Shown here: positions 43,133 to 51,610 of the stretch, in pieces
How the letters are laid out: each line of letters starts with the position of its first letter
How positions within the stretch are numbered: the first letter of the stretch is position 1
NCBI RefSeq assembly: GCF_014191985.1
Contig: NZ_JACHXI010000003.1
Location: 1 to 64,000 of the forward strand
DNA from: Azomonas macrocytogenes
Lineage (GTDB): Bacteria; Pseudomonadota; Gammaproteobacteria; Pseudomonadales; Pseudomonadaceae
DNA length: 64,000 nt
Direction: 5' to 3'
Made by a program: the position numbers and the translations under genes
Notes under the pieces: model-generated
Seen by the model: the letters and a program-made list of their open reading frames with translations, nothing else
The model's database searches: none
Told to the model about the DNA's origin: nothing

Positions 43133-44464
43133 ATGCCCCTGATGACGACTCCAACCGTTTCGATTGACGATAGTTTCGCCGACCTTCCGGTTTCCGACCG
43201 CCGTGTGCGCACTATCGGGCTGGTAATTGTTTTTCTCACCTTTGGGGTTTTCGGTACCTGGGCGGCGGTGGCACCGTTGGATAGTGCGGCATTGGCTACG
43301 GGTGTGGTGACCGTGCAGACTTATCGTAAAACGGTGCAGCATTTGGAAGGTGGTATCGTCAAGGATCTCCTTGTCCGCGATGGCGATGTGGTCAAGGTCG
43401 GTGATCCTCTGATCATCCTCGACGATACCCAGCTTCGCGCCGAATATGAAATGACTCGTAGCCAGCTCGTTGCCGCTCAAGCGATTGAAGCGCGTTTGAC
43501 GGCCGAACGTGACGATTTACCCGCCATCAATTTTTCCAAAATGCTTGAAGTCGATAGTCTGCGGGCGATCGAGGCTCGTGAAGGCGAAACCCAGGTATTC
43601 AAGGCTCGCCGTAATGCGCGTCTGGGCGAAATCTCCGTGCAGCAAAAGCGTATCAGCCAGTTGAGCGAGCAGATCAATGGCTTGGGGCAGATTATCCGCA
43701 CTAAAGGTGGTCTGGATAAATCCTATTCCAGCGAGATTGGCGAACTTAACGAACTGCTTTCAGAGGGGTTTGTGGACAAGCAGCGTTTGTTGGATCAGGA
43801 GCGCAAACTTGACATGCTCAAGTCCGAAATGGCCGATCACCGCTCCGAAATCACCAAGACCAAGTTGCAGATCAGCGAGACGGAGTTACAGATTCTCCAA
43901 CTTAAAAAGGACTTCAATTCCGAAGTTGTCACTCAACTGGCCGAAGTACAGACGAAAGTATTCGACCTGCAGGAAAAAATGGCTGCCTTGAAGGATCGGA
44001 TAAACCGATCGGTGATCAGTGCGCCTGAAAATGGAATGATTTTGGGGATGACGGTACACACTATCGGCGGCGTGGTCAGTCCGGCGACGCCTTTACTGGA
44101 TATTGTCCCGTCCATTTCCGATTTGGTTGTCGAGGCTCAGGTTTCACCCATCGATATTGATCGGGTAAACGCTGGCAAGTCGGCGGATATCCGTTTCAGC
44201 TCATTCAGTAATGCTACAACGCCCGTGATAGATGGAGTGGTGCTGCATGTCTCGGCAGATCGCCTGATCAACGAGCAGACAGGCAACCCATATTACCTGG
44301 CCAGGGTAGGGTTGACTGAAGAAGGCTCCAAGCGACTCGGTTCGCTCAAGCTGTTGCCGGGCATGCCCGCCGAGGTTCTGATCAATACCGGCGAGCGCAC
44401 CATGCTGCAGTATTTGATGCAGCCGGCCACCAATGCTTTCGCCAGATCCTTGATCGAGGATTGA
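43133..44464 (+). CDS. Type I secretion membrane fusion protein (HlyD family)
   Basis: The product is 443 residues from the ATG at 43133; an ATG at 43142 is an alternative. A single membrane segment lies at about residues 25-45 (IGLVIVFLTFGVFGTWAAVAP), followed by a lipoyl-like half (VVTVQTYRKTVQHLEGGIVKDLLVRDGD), a long periplasmic coiled-coil hairpin (about 95-300) and the second lipoyl half with VISAPENGMILGM. This is the PrtE/AprE pattern. It bridges the ABC protein and the outer-membrane channel. The stop overlaps the next start by one base. Very secure. Confidence 0.94.
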   Translation: MPLMTTPTVSIDDSFADLPVSDRRVRTIGLVIVFLTFGVFGTWAAVAPLDSAALATGVVTVQTYRKTVQHLEGGIVKDLLVRDGDVVKVGDPLIILDDTQLRAEYEMTRSQLVAAQAIEARLTAERDDLPAINFSKMLEVDSLRAIEAREGETQVFKARRNARLGEISVQQKRISQLSEQINGLGQIIRTKGGLDKSYSSEIGELNELLSEGFVDKQRLLDQERKLDMLKSEMADHRSEITKTKLQISETELQILQLKKDFNSEVVTQLAEVQTKVFDLQEKMAALKDRINRSVISAPENGMILGMTVHTIGGVVSPATPLLDIVPSISDLVVEAQVSPIDIDRVNAGKSADIRFSSFSNATTPVIDGVVLHVSADRLINEQTGNPYYLARVGLTEEGSKRLGSLKLLPGMPAEVLINTGERTMLQYLMQPATNAFARSLIED

Positions 44465-45816
44465 TGGTGCGTACTACTATTATCAGCTTTGGTCTCTTCT
44501 GTAGTTTGCTGGCCACACCAGTACACGCTGCTCGCTCGGAACCCCACACTAGAAGCGTTTCGGCTTCTTCTTATACATCGGATCTGGTACAGCTCTATCG
44601 CGAATCACGTCTGGAAGATCCACGTGTGCTGGCTGCATACGCCCGGGCTCAGGCAGGCAAGGATTATGAGCGCGAAGCGCTCGGTGCACTGCTGCCACAA
44701 GTGAATGCCAATAGCAGCCGCAACCGCATTACGCGTGACACCAAGATAAGCCGCGATTCCTACGATACCGAGCTTTATTCGCTGTCCTTGACCCAGCATC
44801 TCTATAACAAGCCGGTCTGGGAAAAATACCAGAAATCCAAGAGCCTGGCCCTTCAGGCCGAGTCCGAGGGTGAAGATGCCCAGGCCGAAGCTGCCGTGGA
44901 TCTCGCCGAGCGTTATTTCGTTGCACTCGCAGCGGATGATGAACTGGAGCTGGTCATGGCCGAGCGCCGCACCACCCAGAAGAATCTTGACCGGATCAAT
45001 GCGCTCTATACCAGGAAGATGGCAATGGTCACGGATGTGCTCGAACTGAAGGCGCGCGTGGATATGCTGGCTGCCTCGGAAATCGAGGCACGCAATCAGG
45101 TGCGTATCGCACGCGAGGCTTTATCCGAGATCGTTGGCCGATCGGTGACCGAAAAACTCAGCCGTGTCCGAGAAGATGTCGCCTTGATGGCTCCAAGCGA
45201 GGCACTGGATAGCTGGCTCGATAAAGCGCTTGTGGCGAACCCGGCCCTGGCAGCGCGCAAGGATGCGCTCGATGCTGCCGAGGCCGCGGTACGCGAAGGC
45301 TGGGGTGGTCATTATCCTTCGCTCAGTCTCAACCTCTCTGCCCAGCGCACCGACCAGGGATTCCAGAATACCCAGTCGGCGAAAGCTGACAGCTATGTTG
45401 CCAATCTCGGTGTCCAGGTGCCTATTTATAGCGGTGGCTCCACTTCTGCACGAGTAAGGGCGCTGAACAATGAACGCTTTGCTGCAGAGCAGGATCTTGA
45501 AATGCTGCGGCGCCAAGTGATCAGGGAAACCACCAGCTCTTATTTGACCGCCCAGTCCGGAGCGGAAAAGATCCGCGCTTCCTTCAAGGCTTTGGAGTCT
45601 GCCAAACAATCCAGTGTCGCGTCACAGAAAGGCTTCCAGTACGGCGTGGTCAATGCGGTAGACGTATTGACCAGCGTCCAGAAAGAATTTGAGGCACGAC
45701 GCGATCTGCTCAAGGCTCAGTATGATTTTGTGAACAATCTGCTGGTGCTCAATCGTTGGGCAGGAAGCTTGAGTGAAGAAAGTATTGAAAGCGTTAATAT
45801 CTGGCTGGTTCGTTGA
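44464..45816 (+). CDS. TolC-family outer membrane channel of the type I system
   Basis: The product is 450 residues from the ATG at 44464 (TGATG overlap with hlyD); the TTG three bases earlier is not needed. Residues 1-22 form a signal peptide (TIISFGLFCSLLATPVHA then AARSEP). The mature part has the TolC duplicated pattern: DLVQLYRESRLEDPRVLAAYARA near the start, LNLSAQRTDQGF, VPIYSGGSTSARVRAL and a long alpha-helical region rich in Ala/Glu/Gln. It provides the outer-membrane exit for the RTX protein. A dedicated tolC in the operon suggests the system is self-contained. Secure. Confidence 0.93.
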   Translation: MVRTTIISFGLFCSLLATPVHAARSEPHTRSVSASSYTSDLVQLYRESRLEDPRVLAAYARAQAGKDYEREALGALLPQVNANSSRNRITRDTKISRDSYDTELYSLSLTQHLYNKPVWEKYQKSKSLALQAESEGEDAQAEAAVDLAERYFVALAADDELELVMAERRTTQKNLDRINALYTRKMAMVTDVLELKARVDMLAASEIEARNQVRIAREALSEIVGRSVTEKLSRVREDVALMAPSEALDSWLDKALVANPALAARKDALDAAEAAVREGWGGHYPSLSLNLSAQRTDQGFQNTQSAKADSYVANLGVQVPIYSGGSTSARVRALNNERFAAEQDLEMLRRQVIRETTSSYLTAQSGAEKIRASFKALESAKQSSVASQKGFQYGVVNAVDVLTSVQKEFEARRDLLKAQYDFVNNLLVLNRWAGSLSEESIESVNIWLVR

Positions 45817-45903
45817 TGCTTGAAGCTGCCTTGCTTTAAATATCCAGGTTTTATGTTCGACTTGTATCAAGAGAAAGTGGGATAAATCATCTCCGATAGG
45901 CAA

Positions 45904-45938
45904 GCGGGCTAAGCACTGCCGAACGACGAGCTGCCCGC
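45904..45938. terminator. Weak hairpin between convergent genes
   Basis: The arms GCGGGC (45904-45909) and GCCCGC (45933-45938) lie between the convergent tolC-like gene and the triple-GT4 gene, with short outer pairing GATA/TATC. The loop is 23 bases and there is no T-run. It may help end transcription from one or both sides. Confidence 0.25.
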
Positions 45939-45960
45939 TATCACTTCGTGGATAAAGCCG

Positions 45961-48900
45961 TTATCGATGACTGACCCCGATTTCCGGCTCTATAGTCTGG
46001 GCTTTATTGGATAACGCGCTACATGCAATGGTATCCATCACATCGATACAGTTCGTAATTTCCTGTTTTGTAGCGCTTGTAAACAATACGTGCTTGAGTT
46101 GCTCTGCACTTTCCTTCCAGGTCAGCCAGGGCATCGTGCCGGAAGTTGGGTGCTGCCCTTTCTCGTATAGCCGCAACCAATCCTCGATTGCCGTTGCCAG
46201 TTCCTCGGCAGTTCGTCCTTCGAAGTAATAGGCATGCTCGCCAGCTACTTCACGGAATACCGGAATATCTCGAGCAATGATGGGCAGCTTGTGCTGGGCG
46301 GCTTCGATCAGGGGTAATCCGAAGCCTTCGCCTTCGGATGCAGCGATCAGGCAAGTAGAAGCCGCATAGGTTTTTTCCAGGTATTCGTCACTGATGCCGT
46401 CAAGCCAGAAGAGACGTTGGTTACATTCGGGATGGCTGCACAGCTTTTGGGTCAATTTTTCTACCATCCAGCCTTGCTTGCCTACGATAACCAGATTCGC
46501 ATTTGTATCCCGTGCCCATAAATATTCGAAGGCTGCCAGGGCTTGGCTGTGTCCTTTTCGGGGCTCGATAGTACCCACTAGCAGGAACGTTGGTCTGCTA
46601 CGCAGGCTCGTAAGTACTTTGGAAGCTCCTGTGGGTAAGCCTGCCGTAGGGGCAGAGCGACTGAGATCACCTCCTAGATGAAACCAGTTCACGCTGAATT
46701 TTCGCTCACGGACTACTTCATGCGTTTGTAACCAGGCTTTCAGTTCATTTGCTACGGCTTTTGAGATACAAATCGCACCATCCGATTCCGTAATTATCTG
46801 TAACCAGTTTTCCAATGCTTGAGTGAGTCCTTCAGGAAAACAGTGTGGAAGCTGAAGTAGGAGTAGATCGTATACAATGAACCGTACGCTCACTCCCTGG
46901 CGGCGCATGGCCTGATATACCTCTCGTTGTACGGAAGCGACTTCAGGTTGAAGATCCAAGCCGAGAAACACATCACCTGCATAGTAAGTAATTGGCTCGT
47001 CATGCAGGATATTATCGGGGCATTGCAGAAAACCAAGGGTGAATTGGCGGGCGTAGCGATAACCGGGCTGATCTATGGTGGCATATACCGGTTCGATCCT
47101 GTAATCCTGTGGTGGATTCAGTAGCCATTCCTGCAGGATGCTACGCACGACACGCTGGATGCCGCTTTTAGCATCGTGCTGTACTAACTCGGAAATATCG
47201 ACCAACAGTTGCCGTTGTTGGAGCGGCGGGATGATAGAGCGGTCGATAGCTTCAGCTAAGGCCAGGCATTGCTGCGAATTGCTTGATACGTCTGTATGCT
47301 GTGCTAGGGCGCTGGTCAGCCTGTGAACGCTGCTTGCTGACTTACAGTGAAAGTATTCAATCGTTTCGAAATATTGATTGGCACAGGTGCTGGGGGCATG
47401 CTGAGTGCGGATGATTGCCCTGGCCTGTTCGCCGAGTCGTTGCCGTGCTTTCACATCCTGCCACAAAGACTGCAGCGCATAAATTAGTTGTGCATCTGTG
47501 AACTCGTCAGGCAGTTTCCAGACACCATCATCTGGGAGATCGGCCATGCTGCCGTTGGCATTCACGATCGTGGCCAAGCCATGATTCATGCAGTCGAGGA
47601 CGGCGGCGGATGTTTCTCCACGTGAAAGCGTGCGTAGTTGCACGCCAACATCGGCGGCAACCAAGTAGCGCCGGAAAAGTATGCTGTCTGCCCAGCCAGT
47701 GATTCGGATCCGAGAGCTGCCCGGACTTGCGGATATTGCCTTGACAAGGCTTTCGCCATATTCGCTAGCAGTGTTGTCGCCAACGAATACCAGTATGCAT
47801 TGCTCGTCCCGAGCCATTGGCGAACGCAGCCAGACATCCAGTAGGCGGTGATTGAGCTTGCTGGGGCCGAGTAAACCGAAGCTGCACACGAGAAAATCGT
47901 CTGGTCGCAGTCCCAAGGCTTCACGTGCCAGCTGCCGTTCCTGTTTCGAAGAAAAATCCGGTACCCGAAGAAGAGGAATCAATGCCCAGTCCTGGCCCGC
48001 TTTATCGCCATACCACTTCCGAGCCAGCCGTCGCGAGTTCTCCGAGTGGACGATAATGCCTTGGGCTTGCTCCAGCACTTTCTGGTTACACGGATAATAC
48101 CAGACAGTCTCCATATCATCCTTGGCGAGGAAGCGGTGATATGGTGCCAAATAACCATGTGCTGTATACAGCGCTCGAGTCCAGAAGTTAGGTTCGTATC
48201 CACACCATTCCATGTGACGCACAAGACTGGAAAGGAAAAAGTCGTGCAGTATGACGACGCCAGGAATTTCCTCGAGGAGTGTCAACATATGCTGGTGGAA
48301 AGCGGAATTACCAACGTGGTAGAGGACGCGATCAAACGCCTTGGGATGGAGACGGAACCACTCCACTGTACGGATTGGGCAGTTTGCCCTGATCCAAGGC
48401 GTTGAGACAGACTCCTGCGCCACTATGACCTCAATATCATAATGGCGGGCCAGTTCAGGTAGTAGTTCGGCGCTGTAGTCGCTGATGCCGCTGTGTTCCG
48501 GCGGAAGCGGCGATACATAGGCCAGCCGTGGGCGGCAAACTGGCCTGCTTGCCATGTCGTCTTGTTCTTCTTGGCGGGCGATGCAGGCTTCGAGTGCATC
48601 GATCGCCAACTTGGCGCTTTTATCCCAGGAAAAGTTTTTAGCCTGCTCGATGCCTCGTTGTTCTAGAGTTTGGCGAAAATCTTCGTCTGTCAAAACCTGC
48701 TCTAGCTTCCGAGCGATGGAATCGTCGTCCAGCGGATCGAACAATGCCTCGTCACATCCTATGACTTCCGGCAGGCTGGAGGCATTAGCGGCAATCACTG
48801 CCCGGCCACACGCCATAGCTTCTAGGGCAGGTAAACCAAAGCCTTCATGCCAGGATGGGAAAACAAATATCTTGCACAGATTGTAGAGCGTAACTAGGTC

Positions 48901-49794
48901 TTCTTCGGAAACGAAACCTGTCAGAACCAGTTCCTTTCGTTGCAGCCCATGTTGTTTAGCAAGTGCTTCCAGGCGGATACGATCTTCCGGTCGAATAGAG
49001 CAGACGATGGCCAGTTGATGATTGTTTCTTAGATGGGCCGGCAGCCTGGCATAGGCTCGAACCAGACCTTCAATATTTTTACGATGGTCAATACCGCCCG
49101 TATACATCACGAAAGGTTGTTCGAAACCATATCGTTGAAGCACGCTGGCCTGCCGTTCAGAGGTGATAGGTTGCTTGTGAAAGTGCGCATCGGCAGCAGT
49201 CGAAATATTGACAACCTGCGCTTCACTAAAGCCAAGGTATCGTATGCCTTCCTGACGGGAAGACTCAGAGATGGCAAGCAATAGGTCGGCTCGGCGCAAA
49301 TGGCCTATTTTATTCTCATACCACTCGGCCACCGACGGGTTATCCAGATAGGGGCTGCGATGGATCAGTGGAATCAGGTCATACAGGATAACGGCTGTTG
49401 GTATCGTTTGGTTCAGGCTGCCAATGCTGCTAACTGCATCATCTCCAAGACCTTCGAAAAGGCTGGTGACCAGCACCACGGAAGGGTTGAGGCTGGCAAG
49501 AAAAGCCTCGCGCAGGTATTCGGCTGCCTGACGAGCTCCGATATTGTTGTGATCCAAATAACCTACTGGTCCCGGAGCGTGCCAGACACGAATATTTTCG
49601 TGCGGCAGGAGTCCCTGAAAAGATGCGCGGATAGGCTCGATGGTATCCGGGAAAAATCCGCTGAGTGCTAGTAAGACCTCGTGTTCACCTTGACTTCTGA
49701 TGATTGCCTCTACTAGAGAAGAGGTATAGCGGCCAATGCCCCGGTGGCGAGAGCCAGTTGATTGCGCACCCTGCAAATCAATAACAATACGCAT
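45961..49794 (-). CDS. Triple-domain GT4 glycosyltransferase
   Basis: The product is 1277 residues. Domain 1 (about 1-400): MRIVIDLQGAQS, RHRGIGRYTSSL, MYTGGIDHRKNIEGLVRAYA, HEGFGLPALEAMACGRAVI. Domain 2 (about 425-800): LAYVSPLPPEHSGISDYSAEL, less conserved at the C-terminal EX7E. Domain 3 (about 880-1260): LLVDISELVQHDAKSGIQRVVRS, LVGTIEPRKGHSQALAAFEYL, SEGEGFGLPLIEAAQHKLPII. Multi-GT4 proteins of this sort polymerise O-polysaccharides such as mannans and rhamnans. The start overlaps the previous stop by one base (TGATG). Domain 3 is closely related to both halves of the 841-residue protein at 51611-54136. Confidence 0.9.
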   Translation of the reverse strand: MRIVIDLQGAQSTGSRHRGIGRYTSSLVEAIIRSQGEHEVLLALSGFFPDTIEPIRASFQGLLPHENIRVWHAPGPVGYLDHNNIGARQAAEYLREAFLASLNPSVVLVTSLFEGLGDDAVSSIGSLNQTIPTAVILYDLIPLIHRSPYLDNPSVAEWYENKIGHLRRADLLLAISESSRQEGIRYLGFSEAQVVNISTAADAHFHKQPITSERQASVLQRYGFEQPFVMYTGGIDHRKNIEGLVRAYARLPAHLRNNHQLAIVCSIRPEDRIRLEALAKQHGLQRKELVLTGFVSEEDLVTLYNLCKIFVFPSWHEGFGLPALEAMACGRAVIAANASSLPEVIGCDEALFDPLDDDSIARKLEQVLTDEDFRQTLEQRGIEQAKNFSWDKSAKLAIDALEACIARQEEQDDMASRPVCRPRLAYVSPLPPEHSGISDYSAELLPELARHYDIEVIVAQESVSTPWIRANCPIRTVEWFRLHPKAFDRVLYHVGNSAFHQHMLTLLEEIPGVVILHDFFLSSLVRHMEWCGYEPNFWTRALYTAHGYLAPYHRFLAKDDMETVWYYPCNQKVLEQAQGIIVHSENSRRLARKWYGDKAGQDWALIPLLRVPDFSSKQERQLAREALGLRPDDFLVCSFGLLGPSKLNHRLLDVWLRSPMARDEQCILVFVGDNTASEYGESLVKAISASPGSSRIRITGWADSILFRRYLVAADVGVQLRTLSRGETSAAVLDCMNHGLATIVNANGSMADLPDDGVWKLPDEFTDAQLIYALQSLWQDVKARQRLGEQARAIIRTQHAPSTCANQYFETIEYFHCKSASSVHRLTSALAQHTDVSSNSQQCLALAEAIDRSIIPPLQQRQLLVDISELVQHDAKSGIQRVVRSILQEWLLNPPQDYRIEPVYATIDQPGYRYARQFTLGFLQCPDNILHDEPITYYAGDVFLGLDLQPEVASVQREVYQAMRRQGVSVRFIVYDLLLLQLPHCFPEGLTQALENWLQIITESDGAICISKAVANELKAWLQTHEVVRERKFSVNWFHLGGDLSRSAPTAGLPTGASKVLTSLRSRPTFLLVGTIEPRKGHSQALAAFEYLWARDTNANLVIVGKQGWMVEKLTQKLCSHPECNQRLFWLDGISDEYLEKTYAASTCLIAASEGEGFGLPLIEAAQHKLPIIARDIPVFREVAGEHAYYFEGRTAEELATAIEDWLRLYEKGQHPTSGTMPWLTWKESAEQLKHVLFTSATKQEITNCIDVMDTIACSALSNKAQTIEPEIGVSHR

Positions 49795-51365
49795 CAAGGT
49801 GCATCCTTGTCCTGTATGGTTTTTTTCAACTGCGTGTGAATCCGGCGAGCTCTGGACGTCAGCAGCGAGAGGTCTTCAATGGGGTCGTTTTCCATTCCTT
49901 GCGGACTCGAAGCTTGTATTGGAACTGGTCCCAATAGACCGCGATTTAGAGCAAATAGCTTGAGATGCTGAAAAAGAATGGGATGTTGTCGCAACCTGTT
50001 GAGCAACTGCCGTTTCAACTCTGGCCTTGCCATGATCCGGCGTATGATTCGGGTGAGAAGAGGGCGTAGCAAGCGCCTCGTTATCTGTGACGACCAGCCC
50101 TTCACTCGTCGTAGGCTGGTTATCACCAGACGTAGCGGTTTGGTGATGCGCCAGGAGGTACTGTCGAGGAGGTTTTTTGCCTGCGTTTCATAAGCATTGG
50201 CTTGTAGCTGCCAATGGTGGGCACGTTGCTGTGCTTCATTGAGCTGCTGTCGGCTTTGCTGCAACTGTAGCTCAAACTGGTGAGTTTGTGCCCGTAGGGG
50301 GATTAGCTCTTCCGTTGCCTGCTGAGTTTGTTGGCGTAGCGTTTCGTTGGCGCTCTCCGCAGCGGCCTGCTTTATTTCAGCCTGGATAGTTCGGGCAATG
50401 CTTCCTCTTAAGGCTGCTTCGATTTCTCTGTCACGGCTTTCCGCTTTTTCGATACGTGATCCAGTATTTTCGAGTTGTAACCGAAACTGGTTGAGGATTA
50501 CATCCGTATTGTCAGCCATTTCCTGCAACTGCTTCGTTTGCGCTTGTACCTGTTCCAGTTGCCTGTACAGCACCGTTTCAGTTTCGCTCGTGGTTTCTTT
50601 CAATCCTTGAAGTTCTCGTTGCAGGTCATTGTCGTAACGATTGGCTAGCGTATCGAGCGATAGGCCGCATTCCTTGTCGAAAGGTTGGTCGAAAAGCGCC
50701 ATCTGTTTTGCAGGTGCTTCTTTCTGAGCCACTATTGCGTAGTCAGGGCTGACTCTGGCCAGTACATCCATCAGCGTAATGCGCTTGGCTTTCGCCAGTT
50801 CCGGAGGCTCCTGCAAGCGTAGTAGCTTGATTCGCGCAAAGCCGGTGTGTTCAGTAAGAAAGCTCAACAGCAGGTGGGGGATGGGACGCTCATGGGTGGG
50901 ATCCAAGTAGAAGTTGTTGGTGCCGACCAAAAGATTTTCTGCATTGGGCGATTCCAGAATTAACAGGCCCGCAGGCTTTAGCACTCTCAGTGCCTCGGCT
51001 ACCAGTTGTTGGAGATTTTCGAAGGGCATGTGTTCGGCAATATGAAAGCCGGAAACCAGTGCTTGGCTCTCGTCTGCCAAAAGCCTGAGGGTATCCACAG
51101 CCTCGCCTTGCTCTGCTGGCAAGTGCAAGGCGTTGCAGGCCTCCAGCATTCCCTGGTCAAGGTCAATGCCCCGTGCCTCGAAGCCACTTTCTTGCAGGAT
51201 TTCCAACCATTCTCCACGGCCACAGCCAAGATCCAGTGTTGGACAGCTGGTATATAGCGTTTTCAATGGCTCGATAAAAGGCAGATAGACTGTCTGACGC
51301 TCTTTTATCAATTCTCGTGAACCACGAAGACATTCCTCAAAAGCGCGATAGAAGTGTTTTGTCAT
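49794..51365 (-). CDS. Methyltransferase/coiled-coil protein, possible chain terminator
   Basis: From the ATG at 51365 (GGAG 8 bases ahead) the product is 523 residues. Residues about 40-200 are a class I methyltransferase (TLDLGCGRGEWLEIL, GIDLDQGM, VLKPAGLLILESPNAEN). Residues about 235-400 are a long coiled coil rich in Gln and Glu. Residues about 410-490 are a strongly basic amphipathic stretch (SWRITKPLRLVITSLRR, RRLLRPLLTRIIRR) likely to bind membrane. This order recalls WbdD of E. coli O9a, which caps the chain, measures it with a coiled coil and sits on the membrane, though no kinase domain is seen. Together with Wzt bearing a C-terminal domain, chain capping is a sensible inference. 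Confidence 0.82.
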   Translation of the reverse strand: MTKHFYRAFEECLRGSRELIKERQTVYLPFIEPLKTLYTSCPTLDLGCGRGEWLEILQESGFEARGIDLDQGMLEACNALHLPAEQGEAVDTLRLLADESQALVSGFHIAEHMPFENLQQLVAEALRVLKPAGLLILESPNAENLLVGTNNFYLDPTHERPIPHLLLSFLTEHTGFARIKLLRLQEPPELAKAKRITLMDVLARVSPDYAIVAQKEAPAKQMALFDQPFDKECGLSLDTLANRYDNDLQRELQGLKETTSETETVLYRQLEQVQAQTKQLQEMADNTDVILNQFRLQLENTGSRIEKAESRDREIEAALRGSIARTIQAEIKQAAAESANETLRQQTQQATEELIPLRAQTHQFELQLQQSRQQLNEAQQRAHHWQLQANAYETQAKNLLDSTSWRITKPLRLVITSLRRVKGWSSQITRRLLRPLLTRIIRRIMARPELKRQLLNRLRQHPILFQHLKLFALNRGLLGPVPIQASSPQGMENDPIEDLSLLTSRARRIHTQLKKTIQDKDAP

Positions 51366-51610
51366 CGGTGAGACTCCATGACCAGCAATATCCGGAGCAG
51401 GGCGGTGAGTGCCTCTTTGAAGACTTCGAGTATGTTGAACACCGATATCAAGCCGTGCCACCTATGGTTACTGATATTGGAGACCGATCGGTCAAAACAA
51501 TCCTTGATCATATAAACAACTCGTTAGTTTTTATCTATACGGTCTTGCTGTCGCACAATCCGCGTGGAGATTCCTGGCGGAAAAGAAGCTCTTTTTCGGT
51601 ATTGGAGCAT

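Noticed and set aside
51366-51610. Possible small gene in the gap between the double-GT4 and methyltransferase genes
   Set aside because: The only open frame is plus-strand and overlaps both neighbours; no motif or ribosome-binding site supports it.
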